DNA of 64,000 nt, from NCBI RefSeq assembly GCF_007341385.1, contig NZ_VJYD01000002.1, positions 248,001 through 312,000 of the forward strand. Direction: 5' to 3'. The notes below the pieces were generated by a model that ran no database searches, was not told the origin of the DNA, and saw only the letters and a list, made by a program, of their open reading frames with translations. The position numbers were made by a program, and so were the translations under genes. Numbering within the stretch: position 1 is the first letter of the stretch; each line of letters starts with the position of its first letter. This document shows positions 59,851-64,000 of the stretch, one piece after another. The DNA comes from Flavobacterium daemonense (GTDB taxonomy: Bacteria > Bacteroidota > Bacteroidia > Flavobacteriales > Flavobacteriaceae).

Positions 59851-61371
59851 ATGAATACAATTAATGAATATTTAAGTTTAGCAGAATTCGAGTCTATCAT
59901 TTTTGGAAACAACAAAGTCTCTATAAGCAATGTTGTTTTAAATCGAGTAAACGAAAGCTTTAACTTTCTGAAAGAATTTTCGGGAAACAAAATAATATAC
60001 GGTGTAAATACTGGTTTTGGACCAATGGCTCAATACAGAATTAAGGAGTCAGACCAAATTCAGCTGCAATATAATTTAATCCGAAGCCACTCTTCTGGAA
60101 CCGGAAAACCTTTGAGCCCTATTTGTGCAAAGGCGGCGATTTTAGCTCGTTTGAACACACTTTCTTTAGGAAATTCAGGCGTTCATCCTTCGGTTATTCA
60201 TTTAATGTCTGAATTAATCAACAGAGACATTATGCCTTTAATTTTCGAACATGGCGGTGTTGGAGCGAGCGGCGATTTAGTACAATTATCACATTTGGCT
60301 TTGGTCTTAATTGGCGAAGGCGAAGTTTTTTATAAAGGCGGAAGAAGACCAACCAAAGATGTTTTTGCAATTGAAGATTTAAAACCGATTAAGGTTGAAA
60401 TCCGAGAAGGTTTGGCATTGATCAACGGAACTTCTGTAATGACCGGAATTGGTGTTGTGAATGTTCATTATGCTAAAAAATTATTAGATTGGTCATTAAA
60501 ATCGTCTTGCGCAATCAACGAATTGGTTCAGGCGTACGATGATCATTTTTCGGCAGAATTAAACCAGACCAAACGTCACAAAGGACAACAAGAAGTAGCG
60601 GAAAGAATGAGACAAAATCTTTCTGACAGCACTTTAATCCGTAAAAGAGAAGACCATTTATATTCGGGAGAAAATACCGAAGAAATCTTCAAAGAAAAAG
60701 TTCAAGAATATTATTCATTACGTTGTGTTCCTCAAATTTTGGGACCAGTTTTGGAAACTATAAATAATGTCGCTTCAATTTTAGAAGACGAATTCAACTC
60801 GGCAAACGACAACCCAATTATCGACGTAAAAAACAAACACGTTTATCACGGAGGAAATTTCCACGGCGATTATATTTCGCTTGAAATGGATAAACTGAAA
60901 ATTGTTATTACAAAATTAACGATGTTGGCAGAACGTCAATTGAATTATTTATTGAATTCAAAAATCAACGAAATTCTACCTCCATTTGTAAACTTAGGAA
61001 CGTTAGGATTTAATTTCGGAATGCAAGGTGTTCAATTTACTGCAACCTCAACAACTGCCGAAAGTCAGATGTTGTCAAATCCAATGTACGTTCACAGCAT
61101 CCCAAACAACAATGACAACCAAGATATTGTAAGTATGGGAACTAATGCAGCGGTGATTACATCAAAAGTAATCGAAAATGCTTTTGAAGTTTTGGCAATA
61201 GAAATGATTACGATCGTTCAGGCAATTGATTATTTAGGTCAAAAAGATAAAATTTCATCGGTTACCAGAAAATGGTACGACGATGTTCGACATATAATTC
61301 CAGAATTTAAGGAAGATCAGGTGATGTATCCTTTTGTTCAAAAAGTAAAAGATTATCTGATAAACAGTTAA
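59851..61371 (+). CDS. Tyrosine ammonia-lyase (flexirubin starter)
   Basis: 506 residues of the aromatic amino acid lyase family. The MIO cofactor triad is A139-S140-G141 in GGVGASGDL. Y50 in IIYGVNTGFG is the catalytic Tyr. His at residue 80 in IRSHSSGTG is the selectivity residue that marks tyrosine rather than phenylalanine use. The whole sequence is very close, from memory, to the F. johnsoniae tyrosine ammonia-lyase used for making coumarate. It forms 4-coumaric acid to start the aryl polyene. Gap to the next gene is 3 bp. Confidence 0.9.
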   Translation: MNTINEYLSLAEFESIIFGNNKVSISNVVLNRVNESFNFLKEFSGNKIIYGVNTGFGPMAQYRIKESDQIQLQYNLIRSHSSGTGKPLSPICAKAAILARLNTLSLGNSGVHPSVIHLMSELINRDIMPLIFEHGGVGASGDLVQLSHLALVLIGEGEVFYKGGRRPTKDVFAIEDLKPIKVEIREGLALINGTSVMTGIGVVNVHYAKKLLDWSLKSSCAINELVQAYDDHFSAELNQTKRHKGQQEVAERMRQNLSDSTLIRKREDHLYSGENTEEIFKEKVQEYYSLRCVPQILGPVLETINNVASILEDEFNSANDNPIIDVKNKHVYHGGNFHGDYISLEMDKLKIVITKLTMLAERQLNYLLNSKINEILPPFVNLGTLGFNFGMQGVQFTATSTTAESQMLSNPMYVHSIPNNNDNQDIVSMGTNAAVITSKVIENAFEVLAIEMITIVQAIDYLGQKDKISSVTRKWYDDVRHIIPEFKEDQVMYPFVQKVKDYLINS

Positions 61372-61374
61372 AAT

Positions 61375-62106
61375 ATGAAATGTGTATTAGTAACAGGCGG
61401 TTCAAGAGGAATTGGAAGTGCTATTTGCAAAAAATTAGCCGTTGAATCTGATTATCATATTCTGATTAATTATCATTCGAATAAAACTGCTGCAGAAGAA
61501 ACACTTTTGGAAGTACAAAAATTAGGTGGAAAAGGAGATATTTTAGGTTTTGATGTTTCTAATTTTGAAGAAGTACAAACTGTTTTAACAAAATGGCAGG
61601 AAGCAAATCCTGAAGCACTTGTTGAAGCGATTGTAAATAACGCCGGAATTACAAAAGATGGTCTTTTTATGTGGATGACTCCCGAAGACTGGAATGGTGT
61701 TGTGAACACAAGTTTGAACGGATTTTTTAATGTAACGCAGTTTTTCATTCAAAAAATGCTGCGCAATAAATATGGCCGAATCGTAAATATGGTTTCGGTC
61801 TCTGGAGTTAAAGGAACTGCTGGACAAACTAATTATTCGGCTGCCAAAGGCGCAATTGTTGCAGCCACAAAAGCATTGGCACAAGAAGTGGCAAAACGCA
61901 ATATTACAGTAAATGCTGTTGCACCAGGTTTTATAAGAACGGATATGACAAGCCAGCTAGACGAAAAAGAATTATTAAAATTAATTCCGGTGAATCGTTT
62001 TGGCGAGGCCGAAGAAGTAGCAGATTTGGTAAGCTTTTTGATTTCTAAAAAAGCAAGTTATATTACAGGAGAAATTATCAATATAAACGGAGGAATATAT
62101 TCTTAA
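61375..62106 (+). CDS. 3-oxoacyl-ACP reductase, FabG-like
   Basis: A 243-residue short-chain dehydrogenase. Cofactor motif VTGGSRGIGSA is at residues 6-16, NNAGITKDG at 88-96, catalytic S141, Y154 and K158 in NMVSVSGVKG and QTNYSAAKG. It would reduce 3-oxoacyl-ACP in polyene chain building. It lies 3 bp behind the TAL gene and about 195 bp before the ketosynthase gene. It belongs to the pigment cluster rather than to fatty acid synthesis. Confidence 0.92.
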   Translation: MKCVLVTGGSRGIGSAICKKLAVESDYHILINYHSNKTAAEETLLEVQKLGGKGDILGFDVSNFEEVQTVLTKWQEANPEALVEAIVNNAGITKDGLFMWMTPEDWNGVVNTSLNGFFNVTQFFIQKMLRNKYGRIVNMVSVSGVKGTAGQTNYSAAKGAIVAATKALAQEVAKRNITVNAVAPGFIRTDMTSQLDEKELLKLIPVNRFGEAEEVADLVSFLISKKASYITGEIININGGIYS

Positions 62107-62114
62107 AAAGTTGA

Positions 62115-62266
62115 TTTTAAACACATAGTTCCGATAGCTATCGGGATATGTGCAAAAAGAATACAAAAGAGAAATACATTTCTTTCACATAGAGAGCTAT
62201 GTTTATTTAAAATAAGTGAAACGCCTTTTTTAAGTTTAGAGAAACTATGTTTCTATGTGTTTAAAA
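62115..62266. repeat. Family B hairpin element in the flexirubin cluster
   Basis: TTTTAAACACATAG (62115-62128) pairs with CTATGTGTTTAAAA (62253-62266). Inside are a perfect palindrome CCGATAGCTATCGG (62131-62144) and the shared word AAGTGAAACGCCTTTTTTAA. It fills the gap between the reductase and ketosynthase genes. Confidence 0.75.
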
Positions 62267-62301
62267 AGCACTTTAAGGATAAAAAATTACTTTGAAATAC
62301 C

Positions 62302-63537
62302 ATGAATAAGAGAGTTGTAATTACTGGAATGGGAATTTATTCTTGTATCGGAACTTCTTTAGACGAAGTAAAGGAATCTCTGTACCAAGGAAAATCGGGT
62401 ATTAAATTTGATGCCGACCGAAAAGAATTTGGTTTCCAATCGGCTTTGACCGGAATGGTTCCAAAAGCTGATTTAAAAAATTTATTGACACGCAGACAGC
62501 GTATGAGCATTGGCGAGGAAACCGAATATGCTTATATGGCGACTATCGAAGCATTGAAAAATGCGAATATCGACGACGCTTTCTTTGAAGAAAGAGAAGT
62601 TGGAATTATGTATGGAAACGACAGTGTTTCTAAAGCAATTATTGACGCGACAGACATTGTCCGCGAGAAAAAAGATACTGCATTAATTGGTTCTGGAGCG
62701 ATTTTCAAATCAATGAATTCTACCGTTACCATGAATCTTTCGACGATTTTCAAACTTCGTGGTATTAATTTGACTGTTAGTGCGGCTTGTGCCAGCGGAT
62801 CTCATTCTATAGGATTGGCTTATTTTTTAATAAAAAGCGGTTTTCAAGATATTATTATCACTGGTGGCTCTCAGGAAATCAACAAATATGCTATGAGCAG
62901 TTTTGATGGTTTAGGTGTTTTTTCAAATAGAGAAAGCGATCCTGAAAAAGCGTCAAGACCTTTTGATGCAGACCGTGACGGATTAATTCCGAGTGGTGGC
63001 GGCGCAACTTTAATTTTAGAAAGTTATGAATCCGCAATTGCCCGGGGTGCTAATATTATCGCCGAGGTCGTAGGTTATGGATTCTCTTCAAACGGCGGCC
63101 ATATTTCGACTCCAAATGTCGAAGGACCATCAACAGCCATGCAACGTGCACTAGAAGATGCAAAATTACAAGCATCAGATGTTGAATATATAAATGCGCA
63201 TGCCACCTCAACTCCGGTTGGTGACGCAAACGAAGCAAAAGCGATCTTTGAAGTTTTTGGAGAAAAAAATCCTCCGGTAAGTTCTACAAAATCAATGACA
63301 GGCCACGAATGCTGGATGGCCGGAGCAAGCGAAATCATTTATTCGATCATAATGATGCAGAATGATTTCATCGCACCAAACATCAATTTAGAAAATCCAG
63401 ATGAAGATGCGGTTAAATTAAATTTGGTCAAAACTACTTTAAACAAAAAATTTGACATATTTTTGTCGAATTCTTTCGGTTTCGGAGGAACCAACTCTGC
63501 GTTGGTGGTTAAAAAGTTTAAATTGAACAATGAATAA
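62302..63537 (+). CDS. Beta-ketoacyl-ACP synthase (flexirubin cluster)
   Basis: 411 residues of the FabF type. The catalytic triad is C163 in SAACASGSHS, H300 in NAHATSTPVGD and H335 in STKSMTGHECWMAG. It differs clearly from the housekeeping FabF of this window and would elongate the coumaroyl starter to the polyene. It overlaps the following ACP gene by 8 bp. Confidence 0.92.
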   Translation: MNKRVVITGMGIYSCIGTSLDEVKESLYQGKSGIKFDADRKEFGFQSALTGMVPKADLKNLLTRRQRMSIGEETEYAYMATIEALKNANIDDAFFEEREVGIMYGNDSVSKAIIDATDIVREKKDTALIGSGAIFKSMNSTVTMNLSTIFKLRGINLTVSAACASGSHSIGLAYFLIKSGFQDIIITGGSQEINKYAMSSFDGLGVFSNRESDPEKASRPFDADRDGLIPSGGGATLILESYESAIARGANIIAEVVGYGFSSNGGHISTPNVEGPSTAMQRALEDAKLQASDVEYINAHATSTPVGDANEAKAIFEVFGEKNPPVSSTKSMTGHECWMAGASEIIYSIIMMQNDFIAPNINLENPDEDAVKLNLVKTTLNKKFDIFLSNSFGFGGTNSALVVKKFKLNNE

Positions 63538-63784
63538 AGAAGAGATTATAACGAAAATTAATGGTTTTTTGGTTGATGAGTTTGAAGTAGACAATGATGA
63601 AATTGAACCAGATGCTAATTTAAAAGATACACTCGGGTTAGACAGCTTAGATTATGTTGATTTAGTAGTTTCTATTGAAGCGAACTTTGGTGTAAAACTG
63701 GTTGAAGCAGATTTCGTTGGAATTGCGACTTTTCAGAACTTCTATGACCTGATTGAAACCAAAATAAAAGCTAAAGCTGCTTAA
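63530..63784 (+). CDS. Acyl carrier protein of the flexirubin cluster
   Basis: 84 residues. The phosphopantetheine Ser is S39 in DTLGLDSLDYVDLV. It is acidic but clearly different from the housekeeping AcpP (S37 in GADSLDTVE). The overlap with the ketosynthase gene implies coupled translation and a dedicated pairing. Confidence 0.93.
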   Translation: MNKEEIITKINGFLVDEFEVDNDEIEPDANLKDTLGLDSLDYVDLVVSIEANFGVKLVEADFVGIATFQNFYDLIETKIKAKAA

Positions 63785-64000
63785 TGAGTCAATGGGATGG
63801 CAAATCAAAAGGTACAGTTTTAGGCTATAGAATATTCGTTTTTTTGATACAAAAAGCGGGTGTCAAATCTGCTTATGCCTTACTTTATTTTGTTGCTTCT
63901 TACTATTTCTTATTTCTAAAGAAAAGTAATAAAGCTATTTTTTACTATTTCAAAGAAAGACTTAACTATTCCAATTTCCAGTCAAAAAAAATGGTTTTCA
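63784..64000 (+). CDS. Lipid A-type acyltransferase, N-terminal part
   Basis: The ATG at 63784-63786 overlaps the ACP stop by one base, and the frame is open to the right edge (72 codons). MSQWDGKSKGTVLGYRIFVF, then a hydrophobic segment (SAYALLYFVASYYFLFLK), resembles LpxL/HtrB-like acyltransferases. Homologous genes are part of flexirubin clusters and may attach acyl groups. Cut by the window edge. Confidence 0.75.
   Translation, partial: MSQWDGKSKGTVLGYRIFVFLIQKAGVKSAYALLYFVASYYFLFLKKSNKAIFYYFKERLNYSNFQSKKMVF

Overview
The window is AT-rich DNA from a Bacteroidota (Flavobacteriia) chromosome, most likely Flavobacterium. Supporting signs are an IPExxxVDY-family gene next to pyk and rnc, promoters of the TTG-N17..23-TAnnTTTG type, a SusC/SusD pair, a flexirubin-type pigment cluster with a tyrosine ammonia-lyase very like the F. 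johnsoniae enzyme, and many long inverted repeats between genes.

Layout. (1) 1-18.3 kb is mostly housekeeping: a sulfatase cut by the left edge, pyk, an IPExxxVDY protein, rnc, fabF, acpP, purN, rnhA, an ECF sigma operon facing a small membrane-protein gene, an alpha/beta hydrolase, a RelE/ParE toxin-antitoxin pair, a PfkB kinase, purF, sodB, pth, rplY and prs. A stretch of about 790 bp behind purF holds three copies of a repeat that ends in a terminator-like hairpin. (2) 18.56-24.37 kb is tRNA-Leu(CAA) followed by a compact integrated element of about 5.7 kb. It carries a large serine recombinase whose reading frame ends inside the tRNA gene (antisense), a small upstream ORF, an XkdF-like phage fragment, an AbiTii-domain (abortive-infection) gene, a small serine resolvase behind a repeat-rich operator, two very small ORFs, and a HUH-type Rep-like nickase. 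A 7-bp core (GGTACTT) is present at both ends. Joining the ends in silico restores a tRNA-terminator locus and gives the recombinase a different C-terminus. (3) 24.4-25.3 kb holds a small hypothetical gene and an OsmC protein. (4) 25.5-49.3 kb is an arabinan/arabinose utilisation locus: SusC/SusD, two GH51, three GH43, one GH127, araB-araD-araA, an aldose epimerase, a NUDIX-type AraR regulator, a fructose-6-phosphate aldolase and a GntR/LacI-hybrid regulator. (5) 49.4-58.2 kb is a galactan/galactose operon: galM, GH53, GH2, galK, galT and a sodium/sugar symporter. (6) 58.5-64 kb is the start of a flexirubin (aryl polyene-resorcinol) cluster: FAD oxidoreductase, TAL, FabG-like reductase, ketosynthase, ACP and an acyltransferase cut by the right edge.

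How it works together. SusC/SusD would import arabinan oligomers. GH43, GH51 and GH127 enzymes release L-arabinose, and AraA/AraB/AraD feed it into the pentose phosphate pathway. GH53 and GH2 release galactose from pectic galactan, and GalM/GalK/GalT carry it into the Leloir pathway. Repeated AAGTGT-N7-ACA(C/T)T(T/A) sites occur before susC, araR, araB, fsa and the symporter gene, which suggests that AraR ties the two halves into one response to pectin side chains (rhamnogalacturonan I).

The points most worth following up are the reconstructed integrative element with its Rep and AbiTii genes, a pair of near-identical divergent ECF promoters, the triple hairpin repeat behind purF, and a duplicated gene tail behind the alpha/beta hydrolase.
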